Of a DNA stretch of 64,000 nt, positions 43,765-53,670 are shown piece after piece. This DNA comes from CAZHCA01 sp964530825. GTDB lineage: Bacteria; Bacteroidota; Bacteroidia; Chitinophagales; Saprospiraceae. The notes beneath the pieces were generated by a model. That model did no database searches. It had not been told where the DNA came from and saw nothing but the letters and a program-made list of their open reading frames with translations. The position numbers and the translations under genes were made by a program. Position 1 is the stretch's first letter. Each line of letters opens with the position of its first letter. The stretch lies in NCBI GenBank assembly GCA_964530825.1, contig CAZHCA010000006.1:1-64000 (forward strand), written 5' to 3'.

Positions 43765-45429
43765 ATGATCAAGAAGATAGACCGGCTGGTTATTACGAGT
43801 TTTGTGCCACCATTCATCGTGGCTTTCTCCATTGCGATATTTGTACTGCTGATGCAGATGCTATGGCTGTACATTGAGGACTTGGTGGGTAAAGGGCTTG
43901 GCTTTTTCATGCTGGTCGAGTTGTTGTCCTACCGAGCAGTCTCCATCATTCCGCTGGCTTTGCCGATTGGCATCCTTATTGCTTCCGTGATGGTGATGGG
44001 CAACATGGCCGAGCGCTATGAGCTATCGAGTATCAAGTCGGCGGGCGTACCTCTGATGCGCACTATGCGCACGATCATTCTCTTCGGTATTGGTGCGGCT
44101 TTCTTTTCGGTCTACACCTCGAACACGCTGATCCCGAGCGCCAACTTGAAGTTTGGCTCCCGAATGTACGATATCCAGCAGAAAAAACCGGCCCTCCAGC
44201 TTGAGGCCGGCGTTTTTAACTATGATTTTCAAGGTTTTACCATCCATATCGGCAGCAAGGAGGACGACGGTCGAACCATCAACGAGGTACTGATTTACGA
44301 CCACAGCGATGTGAATACCGGCCGTCTCACGCAGATCGTAGCCGAGCGGGGCGAGATGTTTACCACGGCTGACGAGCGCTACTTCGTCATGGTTCTCTAC
44401 GACGGCCACCAGTATGTGGAGAGTGCACCCCGCTACGGTGCTTCTGACGAAAAGTACCCTTTCGTACGCACGACCTTCGAGACCTGGACCAAGCTTTTCG
44501 ACCTGACCGAGTTTGAACTTCAGCGCACCAACGAGGAGCTTTTCAAGTCGAACCGTAGTATGATGACGGTTAAGGAACTCCAGGCCTCGGCCGATTCCCT
44601 GCAGCACAAAATCGAACTGCGCGAGTACAACCTGGCCAACAATGTGAGCGAGTTTTTTCACTTTATGGAGCAGGACAGCGCCTACCAAGCTGAATTGGCG
44701 GCCAAGCGCAAAACCTTCCGCCCACAGACGATACCGCAGGCGAACCTAGATACCATCCCGGAGGATACCGCCGGGTCGGACGCTACTGGGCAAGCCGCCC
44801 TGGCGAAAGTGGAAGAATCTACAGAGCCGAAGCAGAAAAACTACCGCCCCCAGCTCAATAATATCATCGAGCGGAAGGTAACGCCACCGCTGCAAACGTA
44901 TCCCACCCTACTGTCGACCTTCGACCGGCCCGACCAGGCCCGGCTGAAGTCGAAGGCTAAGAGCTACGTGCGCAATGTTTACAACCAGGCGCTCAGCACG
45001 GTGCGGTTCCGCGACCGTAACAGGGAGCAGCGCGTCAAGCGCATTTACGACCTGCATATGAAGTACGGCATGGCTGTTGTGTGCATCATATTCGTGATGA
45101 TCGGCGGTCCTATGGGAGCCATTGTTCGCAAGGGGGGGTTCGGTTACCCCATCCTTATCTCGATTATCTTTTTTATGTTGTTCGTGGTATTGACCATCTT
45201 TTGCCGCAAAATTGCCGAGACCTTCGTGATCACTTCCGTTATGGCCGCCTGGCTACCCTGCATGATCCTGTTCCCGATAGGGCTAATCCTGACCTATCGG
45301 GCAATGAACGACTCCAAACTCGGCGGTTCCGGGCAGTACGTCAGACGTATTCGCCGTTTATTTGCCAATAAGAAAACCCCATTGAAAAAAGAGCAACATG
45401 ATCCAACCCGCACCACCGTGGAAGCTTAA
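43765..45429 (+). CDS. LptF/LptG-family lipopolysaccharide export permease
   Basis: Membrane subunit of the ABC transporter that extracts LPS from the inner membrane. The 554-aa product has N-terminal helices with the family motif PLALPIGILIASVMVMGNMA and a jellyroll-type periplasmic domain. A long insert follows in the middle (about residues 270-430, charged, with NNIIERKVTPP). The C-terminal helices include VCIIFVMIGGPMGAIVRKGG. The insert makes it longer than E. coli LptF or LptG, as in other Bacteroidota. Which of the two it is cannot be told. It overlaps the PAP2 gene by 32 bp. Confidence 0.88.
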   Translation: MIKKIDRLVITSFVPPFIVAFSIAIFVLLMQMLWLYIEDLVGKGLGFFMLVELLSYRAVSIIPLALPIGILIASVMVMGNMAERYELSSIKSAGVPLMRTMRTIILFGIGAAFFSVYTSNTLIPSANLKFGSRMYDIQQKKPALQLEAGVFNYDFQGFTIHIGSKEDDGRTINEVLIYDHSDVNTGRLTQIVAERGEMFTTADERYFVMVLYDGHQYVESAPRYGASDEKYPFVRTTFETWTKLFDLTEFELQRTNEELFKSNRSMMTVKELQASADSLQHKIELREYNLANNVSEFFHFMEQDSAYQAELAAKRKTFRPQTIPQANLDTIPEDTAGSDATGQAALAKVEESTEPKQKNYRPQLNNIIERKVTPPLQTYPTLLSTFDRPDQARLKSKAKSYVRNVYNQALSTVRFRDRNREQRVKRIYDLHMKYGMAVVCIIFVMIGGPMGAIVRKGGFGYPILISIIFFMLFVVLTIFCRKIAETFVITSVMAAWLPCMILFPIGLILTYRAMNDSKLGGSGQYVRRIRRLFANKKTPLKKEQHDPTRTTVEA

Positions 45430-46132
45430 AGATATTGCACAGGCGCGCCCGGTGTACCACCTTGCCTTGGCCTTGTTCTTGGTATTGGCTATCGGCGGCC
45501 TGGCTCTACTGGACAAGGGCGATGCCATCTGGTTCTTCGCCCGCAACCGCACGCCTTTTTGGAATGTGTTTTTCCGGGAGGGAACGAAAATAGGAGAGGA
45601 GCCGGCCTATCTGGCTGTCTTTCTGGCCCTTCTTTTTGTGCGCTACCGCTCCGGTATCATCGTGCCTTTGATCGGGATTATCGTCACTTTGGTGGCCTTT
45701 ATCCTGAAGTCGCTATTCAGGGCGTTGCGTCCCCTTGCTTACTTCCGCGAGCTGGGTCTGGACAACGAGTTGACCTTTGTAGCCGGCGTACACGTCAATA
45801 CGGCTGCCACCAGCTTTCCCAGCGGCCATACCATGTCGGCCTTTGCTTTATTTACCTTTTTGGTATTAATCGTTGGACAAAAAACGGTTTGGCAATTGCT
45901 ATTCTTCGGGTTAGCGCTGGTCGTTGCGATAAGCCGGATCTACTTGGTCCAGCATTTCTTAATCGATGTACTAGCCGGCGCCATCGTCGGCTGGCTATTG
46001 GGCATTGCGGCCTATTTCGCTCAATTCTGGCTGGGCAGGTCGCCCCATCGTTGGCTGGACCGCTCCCTCTTCGATTGGCGACGCGGCAGGCAACCGGCGG
46101 CAACTGTTTCACCTGCCGAAAATAAACCCTGA
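45398..46132 (+). CDS. PAP2-family membrane phosphatase
   Basis: The 244-aa integral membrane protein has all three parts of the PAP2 lipid-phosphatase signature: KX6RP (Lys104 to Arg111-Pro112), PSGH (141-144) and SRX5HX3D (Ser179-Arg180, His186, Asp190). These place the active site at the periplasmic face. Candidates for the substrate include undecaprenyl diphosphate and other lipid phosphates. The overlap with the LPS permease gene and the GNAT gene 3 bp downstream suggest an operon, perhaps for envelope lipid handling. Confidence 0.88.
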   Translation: MIQPAPPWKLKDIAQARPVYHLALALFLVLAIGGLALLDKGDAIWFFARNRTPFWNVFFREGTKIGEEPAYLAVFLALLFVRYRSGIIVPLIGIIVTLVAFILKSLFRALRPLAYFRELGLDNELTFVAGVHVNTAATSFPSGHTMSAFALFTFLVLIVGQKTVWQLLFFGLALVVAISRIYLVQHFLIDVLAGAIVGWLLGIAAYFAQFWLGRSPHRWLDRSLFDWRRGRQPAATVSPAENKP

Positions 46133-46135
46133 ACC

Positions 46136-47149
46136 ATGCAGCAAGGCATCCCTTTTACTCCGCCGGCCGAACGATCCACTACTCGATTGCAATTGCGCGA
46201 AGTCAATCCCGCAGTGTTGCGCTGGCTGCTCCACTCTTCAACCTCAGAACAGCAGACCGGTTTCGTGGGTATTCAGTCTCCTAAAGCTCTCCATTCGCTA
46301 CTGACCCGCATGAGGGAGGAGCTGATGCGCACCGACACGATCTCCTTTCGCCACTGGTTTTTGGTAGAAAAAAATACCGGACAAGTCATCGGCAACTGCG
46401 GCTTTCAATCCTGGCACAAACGGCACCAGCGCGCTGAGTTGGGCTACGGCCTGCGCGCCGACCAGTGGAAACGACGAGGTTTCATGACCGAAGCTCTGGA
46501 GTGTATTTTGGCCATCGGGTTTAACGAGATGGGCCTGGAGCGGATCGAAGCTTTTATCGATCCGGATAATGTGCCTTCGCTTAAACTGGTGCAACATTTC
46601 GGATTCGGGCAGGAGGGGTTGCTGCAGGCTCGCATTCGGCATCGGGGCGACCGCTATCCCCTAGGGGTGTTCGCCCTGCTTCGCAACGACTACTTTAATC
46701 ACCGCCGCCGGCCGGTCCGGCTGCGTTCGAGGTATGCCGAAACGGTTCGGGCGTTCTGGGACCGGACCCTGCCGGCAGGGGATTGGACTCACGAGGCCCA
46801 CCTCCTGGTAAGCCTGTGGCAAATCCGAAACTATACCTTCGAAGAAGCACTTTACCGGCTGCGCGTCGGCATCATTCTCTACAACCAGGCCACGGGTACA
46901 CCCAATACAATAGAAGGGGGGTATCACGAAACGCGCACGGTTTTTTACCTACACACCATTCGGGCTTTTGCGGCTACTCTGCCCCAAGGGATGCCTTTTT
47001 CTGAAGCTGGGGATCGTTTGCTGGCCAGCCCTGTGGCTGGGCAACGGTTCATTTTCCAGTACTACCGTCCGGAATGCCTCGCCGGTAGTCAGGCAGCCAG
47101 TCAGTGGGTTGAGCCAGACCTTCAGCCCCTCGAATTCTCCTTTCGCTAG
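46136..47149 (+). CDS. GNAT acetyltransferase fused to an uncharacterised C-terminal domain
   Basis: Residues about 17-185 form a GNAT domain of the RimJ/RimL type (VIGNCGF, AELGYGLRADQWKRRGFMTE, ERIEAFIDPDNVPS, LVQHFGFGQEG). Residues about 198-330 are a second domain with invariant-looking histidine motifs DWTHEAHLLVS (His219, His222) and GGYHETRTVFY (His264). I recall this second domain mainly as a stand-alone hypothetical protein in many bacteria. Its activity is unknown. The fusion suggests that both act on one substrate or pathway. The acetylated target cannot be predicted. It is 8 bp from the convergent symporter gene. Confidence 0.8.
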   Translation: MQQGIPFTPPAERSTTRLQLREVNPAVLRWLLHSSTSEQQTGFVGIQSPKALHSLLTRMREELMRTDTISFRHWFLVEKNTGQVIGNCGFQSWHKRHQRAELGYGLRADQWKRRGFMTEALECILAIGFNEMGLERIEAFIDPDNVPSLKLVQHFGFGQEGLLQARIRHRGDRYPLGVFALLRNDYFNHRRRPVRLRSRYAETVRAFWDRTLPAGDWTHEAHLLVSLWQIRNYTFEEALYRLRVGIILYNQATGTPNTIEGGYHETRTVFYLHTIRAFAATLPQGMPFSEAGDRLLASPVAGQRFIFQYYRPECLAGSQAASQWVEPDLQPLEFSFR

Positions 47150-47156
47150 TGGGCGG

Positions 47157-49016
47157 TTACGACTTTTTCACCGTCTGGATCACTCCCGATTTGATGTCGT
47201 CGGTGTACCGGCGTAACTCTTTCCGCACGACTGGCAGAAGGAACACCAAGCCGATCATGTTAGGTACCACCATCGCAAAGATCATGGCGTCGGAAAAAGC
47301 CGTTACGGCGCCCAGGCTGGCCGATGATCCTAGGATCACGAACAGGCAGAACAGCACCTTGTAAGTATAATCGGAGACTTTGCTGCGACCGAAGAGATAC
47401 ATCCAGGATTGCAATCCGTAGTAGGACCACGACAGCATAGTAGAAAAGGCAAAAAGAACAACAGCAAAGGTGAGAACGTAGGGAAACCATGGAATGACCG
47501 ATTCGAAGGCGCGCGAGGTAAGGTCGACGCCACTGATGCCTTCCGGGTTGATATAGTTACCGGTGATGATGATGACCAGAGCGGTCATGGTACAAACCAC
47601 CACGGTATCGATGAAGGGTTCGAGCAGGGCTACAATGCCTTCGGAAGCTGCGTAATTGGTTTTTACTGCCGAGTGGGCGATAGCCGCCGATCCTACACCG
47701 GCTTCGTTGGAGAAAGCGCCCCGACGGAAACCCTGCACGAGTACGCCGATGAAGCCGCCAGCTACACTTTGGGGCGAGAATGCGCCGTCGATGATGAGGC
47801 CAAAAGCTTCGGGGATTTCGGTGAGGTTGGCAAACAGAATAACCAGTGCGGCTATTACGTAAACGCCACACATGAAAGGCACGACCCGCTCGGTCACCAA
47901 ACCGATGCGCTTGATACCACCGATGATAACGACTGCAACCACCGTAGCCAGTCCGATCCCGAAGATTAGGCCGGCCGCACCTGAGGTGGCGCCCACCATG
48001 CTATTGAATTGCACAGCAGCCTGGTTGGCCTGAAACATGTTGCCGCCGCCGAACGACCCGCCGATACACATGATCGCAAAGAAGGCCGCCAGTACTTTTC
48101 CCAGGCCCGCAAACCCTTTCTCGCGCAGGCCCCGCGATAGGTAATACATTGGACCGCCGTAGACAGTACCGTCGGGGCCGATATCTCGGTACTTTACCCC
48201 CAGCGTACACTCCGTGAATTTAGAGGCCATACCGATGAGTCCGACCAGGATCATCCAAAACGTGGCGCCCGGGCCGCCCAGCGAAATGGCAATGGCAACT
48301 CCGGCGATGTTGCCTAACCCTACCGTTCCTGAAAGGGCGGCGGTGAGGGCCTGAAAGTGCGATACTTCCCCGTCGTCTTCGGGGTCGGAATAAACGCCCC
48401 GCACCGTATTGACGGCCAAGCCGAAGCCCCGGAACTGAATAAACCCAAAATACAAGGTGAAAAGGGTGGCACCGACTAACAGTACGATCACAACGATCGG
48501 CATCTGGATGACATTAGGGGTGAAGCGGTAAGTGCCTTCTGTACCTGCCGCACGCTCCGGTACAATGAATTGCATACCCTCCACATCGACCGTTTCGCCA
48601 AAGGCGTAGTCGTTGGTGACCTGGTAAACGTTGCCAATATTATCGGTAAAATTGTAGGCCAGTTGGTAAGTGCCGTCCTTATGGAAATCGAGAAAAAAGG
48701 ACCGGCCGTATTGATCTTTGACTTTGCTTTTCTGATCGATCTGGATATCAAAAGGTGGGTTTTTTACGTAAAACTCCAGGTTTTTGATGCCCGATTCCGT
48801 CTCTTGTGCGCGAACCTGATAGTACTCCAGCGACTTCTTAAGGGTAATGGGGTAAAAGATGACGGTTTCTGCAATATTGGTAACCGGAAGAAAACTTTTG
48901 TTGATTCGTTCGTCGAGGGTAAGTTCCTGAACTTCCTGGATAAGCATGGTATCCTGGGCACCCAGGTGAAAAAAGCAGCAAAAGAGGCCGACAACCCATA
49001 GCAGTTGTCTCTTCAT
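47157..49016 (-). CDS. Sodium:alanine symporter (AGCS family) with inserted extracytoplasmic domain
   Basis: A 619-aa membrane transporter of the alanine or glycine:cation symporter family. The transport core from residue 172 has FGFIQFRGFGLAVNTVRGV, LSGTVGLGNIAGVA and GGPGATFW, with roughly 10-11 helices. Before it lies a signal-like segment (ending HLGAQD at about residue 22), a short helix-like stretch resembling the usual AGCS N-terminus (INKSFLPVTNIAETVIFYPI), and then about 110 polar residues (60-170) absent from typical members. The insert probably sits outside the cytoplasm. The gene is monocistronic on the minus strand. Confidence 0.9.
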   Translation of the reverse strand: MKRQLLWVVGLFCCFFHLGAQDTMLIQEVQELTLDERINKSFLPVTNIAETVIFYPITLKKSLEYYQVRAQETESGIKNLEFYVKNPPFDIQIDQKSKVKDQYGRSFFLDFHKDGTYQLAYNFTDNIGNVYQVTNDYAFGETVDVEGMQFIVPERAAGTEGTYRFTPNVIQMPIVVIVLLVGATLFTLYFGFIQFRGFGLAVNTVRGVYSDPEDDGEVSHFQALTAALSGTVGLGNIAGVAIAISLGGPGATFWMILVGLIGMASKFTECTLGVKYRDIGPDGTVYGGPMYYLSRGLREKGFAGLGKVLAAFFAIMCIGGSFGGGNMFQANQAAVQFNSMVGATSGAAGLIFGIGLATVVAVVIIGGIKRIGLVTERVVPFMCGVYVIAALVILFANLTEIPEAFGLIIDGAFSPQSVAGGFIGVLVQGFRRGAFSNEAGVGSAAIAHSAVKTNYAASEGIVALLEPFIDTVVVCTMTALVIIITGNYINPEGISGVDLTSRAFESVIPWFPYVLTFAVVLFAFSTMLSWSYYGLQSWMYLFGRSKVSDYTYKVLFCLFVILGSSASLGAVTAFSDAMIFAMVVPNMIGLVFLLPVVRKELRRYTDDIKSGVIQTVKKS

Positions 49017-49184
49017 CGTTGGTTAATTTTCAGTTTTACTAGGAAAAGTAGCGCCTGAAGGTATTTCATTATTTTTACTTATTCAAAGGAATGTTCCCTA
49101 AATTTCGTAGGCTACGGCGTGCATTAGGGGGGCAGAACAGGGGTAAATCAGCCGGGTTTTTACAGAAAAAACGCAGTCGTCAAG

Positions 49185-49736
49185 TTGAATACAAAAAGGT
49201 CAGATAGGGAACTTCGAGCGTGGCTCCGGCGAGACCCGGAAGCGGCCATTGAATCGATTTTCAAGACGCACTTTAGCCTGGTTTGCCAGACGATCTACCA
49301 GATTATTCCCGACCCCAACCGGGTCGAGGATATCGCGCAGGAAGTCTTCCTGGAACTCTGGCGACGCCGCAAACGGCTGCGCATCGATACGTCTTTGCCG
49401 GCCTATCTGCGACGGGCAGCGATCAACAAGTCGCTGAATGAACTACGGGCGCAAAAAATCAACTTTGCTGAAGAGGAGCAGATCCCAGAATTCCGCTTCC
49501 ACCATGTGCCCCGCGATATCGCCCAGGAGGCCGAACTCCAGGAATTGGTCGATGCAGCTGTGGATCAGTTGCCGCCCCGTTGCCGCATCATTTTTATTCT
49601 GAGTCGCTACGAAGAATTAAATCAGCGCGCCATTGCCCGCGAGCTCAATATTTCCGTAAAAACAGTAGAAAACCAGATCAACAAGGCCCTGCGCTTGTTG
49701 CGCGAGGCCCTGGGCCCGTATCTCAGTGGCTCATGA
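49185..49736 (+). CDS. ECF-type (FecI-like) RNA polymerase sigma factor
   Basis: A 183-aa sigma factor with region 2 (FSLVCQTIYQIIPDPNRVED, IAQEVFLELWRRR) and region 4 (LPPRCRIIFILSRYEELNQR, then ARELNISVKTVENQINKAL). It starts with TTG, as no ATG is available nearby. It is followed by a FecR-type anti-sigma gene and a TonB receptor with an STN domain, the classic cell-surface-signalling arrangement. It is the longer of two ECF sigma factors in the window and not closely similar to the one at 43092. Confidence 0.88.
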   Translation: MNTKRSDRELRAWLRRDPEAAIESIFKTHFSLVCQTIYQIIPDPNRVEDIAQEVFLELWRRRKRLRIDTSLPAYLRRAAINKSLNELRAQKINFAEEEQIPEFRFHHVPRDIAQEAELQELVDAAVDQLPPRCRIIFILSRYEELNQRAIARELNISVKTVENQINKALRLLREALGPYLSGS

Positions 49737-49923
49737 TTTTTGTTGGCCAGCGTACAAATTTGCACATTCTGATAGGTGTTGGCTGCGCTGGCGGTGTCCA
49801 TTAGGTGAAAAATGAATATACTTGATCAAGCGATCGGTGCTAAGCGATTAATTTGATTGACCAACCCATTATTTTAACCAGTGGCGCAGCTTTGGCAAAG
49901 CGCCCACAAAAGCATAGTGCGAC

Positions 49924-50817
49924 GTGCAAGACCCTGATCCAAAAGATTGGCAACCGGATCCCAAGCAAGCGATCATTGAGCGACTTACCAAGAATTACCG
50001 CCGCCGGGGATTGACGCCTGATGTTGAAGCCAATTGGCAAAGGTTTCAACGTCGGCGGACTGCCCGTCGCCGCCGCCGCCTAGTGCTGACCGGTTTGGTT
50101 ATCGCCCTCTTACTGGCACTGGCCGGGTACCTGTGGTCCCTAAAGGGCAGTGCGGAAGTACCCACTTCCGACAGTCCGCAAGCTTACCGGTCCGTAGCCG
50201 TTAAGGAAGAATGGCGACTTCCGGACGGATCGTTTCTGACGGCTCGTGAAGGTACGGAATTGCGCTACTGGGAAGTCGGCGATACGCTGCGCCGCATTTC
50301 TTTCACAGGCGAGGCCTATTTCGAAATCGCCGAACAACCGGGGCAGCCCCTGGTCATCACGACTGGCCGTTCGGCTGTGCGGGTGCTGGGTACGGCATTT
50401 AATCTGCGGGCTTTGCCTGAAGAAAATACCGAAGAGGTGGAAGTCAATGAGGGGAAGGTTGCTTTTCGCGCTTTAATCAATGACGCCACCATTCGGGTGT
50501 CCAGCGGAGAGCGCGGCATCTTCAAGCCGCAAGGCAGAATGGAGCTCATTCGCTCTTCGCACAACCACGCAGCAAGCTGGCGCACCCGCCGGTTGGAGGC
50601 CCGCGGGTTGGCCATCCGGGATCTGGCAATCTACCTGAACCGCTACAGCGCATTACAAATCAAGGTGGCGGAAGGAGCGCAAGATTGCCCGGTAACCGGT
50701 CGACTGTATTTCGACAAAAAAGACTCCCTTATTCAAACCCTAGAAACGGCTACCGGCGCCAAAATTGAACATATCGGTAAGAACAAGATTCTGCTGAAAG
50801 GGCTGAACTGTGAATGA
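49924..50817 (+). CDS. FecR-family anti-sigma factor
   Basis: The 297-aa product starts with GTG and has a cytoplasmic N-terminus of about 55 residues rich in Arg. One membrane helix (LVLTGLVIALLLALAGYLWS) comes next. The periplasmic FecR domain has LPDGSFLTAREGTELRY, GEAYFEIAEQPGQPLVI and VRVLGTAFNLRA. The last 70 residues match the DUF4974-type end (IRDLAIYLNRYSALQIKVAE). It would hold the preceding sigma factor until the STN domain of the receptor signals substrate binding. Confidence 0.9.
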   Translation: MQDPDPKDWQPDPKQAIIERLTKNYRRRGLTPDVEANWQRFQRRRTARRRRRLVLTGLVIALLLALAGYLWSLKGSAEVPTSDSPQAYRSVAVKEEWRLPDGSFLTAREGTELRYWEVGDTLRRISFTGEAYFEIAEQPGQPLVITTGRSAVRVLGTAFNLRALPEENTEEVEVNEGKVAFRALINDATIRVSSGERGIFKPQGRMELIRSSHNHAASWRTRRLEARGLAIRDLAIYLNRYSALQIKVAEGAQDCPVTGRLYFDKKDSLIQTLETATGAKIEHIGKNKILLKGLNCE

Positions 50818-50876
50818 CCTGCAAGCCTTCTATGATGCGCTGCTTTAACAATCCGTTAGCAAGTCGGCCCCGTACC

Positions 50877-50884
50877 TACCTTTG
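50877..50884 (+). promoter_or_regulatory. -7 promoter element of the TonB receptor gene
   Basis: TACCTTTG is a perfect TAnnTTTG, with TTAG at 50856-50859 where a -33 TTTG is expected. It is 100 bp before the receptor start. Housekeeping sigma would read it, so the receptor may not depend solely on the neighbouring sigma factor. Confidence 0.55.
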
Positions 50885-50983
50885 TATGGTATCGTAATTA
50901 CCGTTATTTTAGCATGTAGAAAATTATTGATATGCGGTTCTTGTGACCGTAATCAAATGCACGTGTAATCACGTCGGGGTAGT

Positions 50984-53665
50984 ATGAAGCGGATCGTAAT
51001 GGCAGTTGGGATATGTTGGATGCTAGCAGTGGGGCAAAAGCTTTACGGACAGTCGGTATTAGAACAACAAGTGACTATGCCGGTAGGCGATTACACGCTG
51101 GAGGCGGTGCTGTACTACCTGCTCGACGAAGAAAACATCGACCTTTTTTTTTCCAATAGCCTGCTTCCCAGCGATACGCTTAGTCTGCAGGGTCAAACCT
51201 TGACCCTTAAACATGCTCTGGATGCCATCCTGCTTAAAACCAGCCTGAATTATCGCCAAGTGGGCGATCAACTGGTACTTTTTTCCGATCCCGCCAAAAC
51301 CCCCGCGCCGCGCTATACCATCTCGGGCTATGTGCGCGACCGGCGCACGGGCGAACGTCTGTTAGCCGCCACTATTTATGCGCTTCCTACCCAGGACTGG
51401 GCGGTGAGCAACGAAAGGGGCTATTTCAGTCTGAGTCTGCCTGCCGGCAAAGTCAAACTAGTTTGCAGCCATTTGGGTTACCGCATGGATACCCTCCTTA
51501 TCGATTTACGGTTTAACCTGGATTACGAGTTCCAGTTGGATCGAGGACTCACCTTGCACGAGGTACTGGTTACTGCCGACAACGACTCCCTACTCGCGGT
51601 GCCTGACTTTCGGCCCTGGAACCAACTGGACCTGGAGGGTACCGGCAATCAACCCGCTCTGGCCGGTACGGCCGATCCATTGCGGATTTTGCAACTTATG
51701 CCTGGCGTACAGACTGGGGCCGACGGCTTTGGGGGGCTTTCGGTACGCGGCGGGGGCGACGGGCAAAACCTCATCCTGATTGACGGGGTTCCGGTTTACA
51801 ATGTCTACCACGGGGCCGGCCTATTCTCGATCATCGACGATAATAGCCTAAAGAGCGCCCAGTGGCTGAAAGGAGGTTTTCCGGCCCGCTACGGCGGGCG
51901 CCTGTCCTCTGTACTGGACCTGCAGACCAAAGACGGCAACCGGAACCGGCACGAGGCCCAGATTGATGCCGGTTGGTTCACCGGACGCTTCAGTGCCGAG
52001 GGCCCCATGCTGAAAGGAAAATCATCTTATTACATCAGCGGCAGGCGGTCGTGGCTAAACTGGTATTTACAGCCGTTCACCGACGAGCTTCGGGCCGACC
52101 GCAACCAGGATGGACAAACCAACTACCAGTTTTTTGATACCCAACTAAAGCTGAGCCATAGCTTCGATCCGCACAATCAGGTAGCTTTTTTTGGTTATTA
52201 CGGAGGCGATGCCTTCGACAACCAAATGGACAGTATGGGCAACCGGGAGCTGGTCGACGGCGGCCTGTCGCAACCCGTCCGGTATTTTCGCAAACGCAGC
52301 TACCAGGAGCAGCTTCAGTGGGGTAATACCTTGGCTGCCATTCAGTGGCACAACAGCCAGACCCCCGGCTTATTGCTCAGTACTAGCTTGTCTTTTTCCC
52401 GCCTCGAGGTCGAGCTAGACTACCAACAATTCGATTCGCTGACAGTCAACTGGCCGGGAAGCTACCAATCGGAGCGCCGTACTATTAATCGCTTTCAAAG
52501 CCGCATCCAGGATGTAAGCCTGAAAATGGATGCCGAATACACTTTGAATGGCGACCACCGGCTGCGGGGAGGTTTTCTGGCTACTCAGCATCAGTTCCGT
52601 CCAGGTGTGGCCGACTACGATCTGCAAAGCGAGGAAAACTGGTCGGTTTTCCAGAACCAGAACCGCCCCATCACGGCCTACGAATATGCCTTGTACGCCG
52701 AAGACACGTACACTTTCCGCAACTATTTCCGTCTGGAATACGGGCTCCGTTTTTCGGGCTGGCTGGTTGACAACACCCACCAGTTCAATGTAGAGCCTCG
52801 CTTGAAGCTGATCTATGAGCCGCGGTCTCGATGGAGTTACTATTTTTCGGTCAGCCGGATGGCCCAATACCTCCACCTGTTATCCAATTCCGATTTGGGG
52901 TTACCCACCGATTTATGGGTGCCGACAACCGGAGAAACCCGGCCCGAGACGGCCTGGCAAGGTGATCTGGGTGTGCGTTTCGAGCCCCGGCCCGGGTGGA
53001 CCCTCCAGGCAGAGGCCTACTACAAACGCTTGGAACACCTACTTGCCTACGCCGAGGGCGTCAACTTTTTTAATAATTGGGAAGAAAACGTCACCGTTGG
53101 CAACGGCCGGTCGCTAGGGGTAGAGTTCATGCTGCGCAGGCAATCGGGCCGTACGAATGGCTGGATAAGCTACACGCTGGCCCGCACCGACCGGCAGTTC
53201 GAACTGGTCAATCTCGGCGATCGCTTCCCCTTTCGCTTCGATCGCCGGCACGACTTTAAGGTGGCCCTCCAGCATCGCTTTGGCGACCGCCTGCGCGTGA
53301 GTGCTAATTGGGTTTACGGTACTGGCCTAGCAACCAGTTTGCCGGAAAGTAGTTTCGTAGTGCCTTCTTCTGAAAATCCCACCGACCCGACGGTAGTGAT
53401 CAATTTCGGTTCGAAAAATCAATTCCGGCTCCCCCCAAATCATCGCCTGGATATTGCGCTGGCCTTCGACTTCGAGCCGGTGCGCAACTGGAGGCACGGA
53501 CTGGAGCTCAGCATTTACAATGTCTACAACCGCCAAAACCCCATTTACTACCGTTCCTATCCCGAGTTGGTGGTAGATAACGGACAACTGCTCGAACAAC
53601 TGCAGTTTGAGGAAGTAAGCCTGCTCCCGATCCTGCCTTCACTGAATTATCAAGCGCGATTCTAA
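50984..53665 (+). CDS. TonB-dependent outer-membrane receptor with STN and carboxypeptidase-like domains
   Basis: The 893-aa receptor has a signal peptide ending near KLYGQ. An STN signalling domain (about 28-100, TMPVGDYTLEAVLYYLLDEE) contacts FecR-type anti-sigma factors. A carboxypeptidase-regulatory-like domain (about 107-190, YTISGYVRDRRTGERLLAAT) comes next, then a plug with LSVRGGGDGQNLILIDGVPV and a barrel ending in Phe (NYQARF). Many plug features match receptors paired with DUF4249 lipoproteins rather than SusD. Sigma and anti-sigma genes precede it and DUF4249 follows. The ligand is unknown. Confidence 0.92.
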   Translation: MKRIVMAVGICWMLAVGQKLYGQSVLEQQVTMPVGDYTLEAVLYYLLDEENIDLFFSNSLLPSDTLSLQGQTLTLKHALDAILLKTSLNYRQVGDQLVLFSDPAKTPAPRYTISGYVRDRRTGERLLAATIYALPTQDWAVSNERGYFSLSLPAGKVKLVCSHLGYRMDTLLIDLRFNLDYEFQLDRGLTLHEVLVTADNDSLLAVPDFRPWNQLDLEGTGNQPALAGTADPLRILQLMPGVQTGADGFGGLSVRGGGDGQNLILIDGVPVYNVYHGAGLFSIIDDNSLKSAQWLKGGFPARYGGRLSSVLDLQTKDGNRNRHEAQIDAGWFTGRFSAEGPMLKGKSSYYISGRRSWLNWYLQPFTDELRADRNQDGQTNYQFFDTQLKLSHSFDPHNQVAFFGYYGGDAFDNQMDSMGNRELVDGGLSQPVRYFRKRSYQEQLQWGNTLAAIQWHNSQTPGLLLSTSLSFSRLEVELDYQQFDSLTVNWPGSYQSERRTINRFQSRIQDVSLKMDAEYTLNGDHRLRGGFLATQHQFRPGVADYDLQSEENWSVFQNQNRPITAYEYALYAEDTYTFRNYFRLEYGLRFSGWLVDNTHQFNVEPRLKLIYEPRSRWSYYFSVSRMAQYLHLLSNSDLGLPTDLWVPTTGETRPETAWQGDLGVRFEPRPGWTLQAEAYYKRLEHLLAYAEGVNFFNNWEENVTVGNGRSLGVEFMLRRQSGRTNGWISYTLARTDRQFELVNLGDRFPFRFDRRHDFKVALQHRFGDRLRVSANWVYGTGLATSLPESSFVVPSSENPTDPTVVINFGSKNQFRLPPNHRLDIALAFDFEPVRNWRHGLELSIYNVYNRQNPIYYRSYPELVVDNGQLLEQLQFEEVSLLPILPSLNYQARF

Positions 53666-53670
53666 TAATT

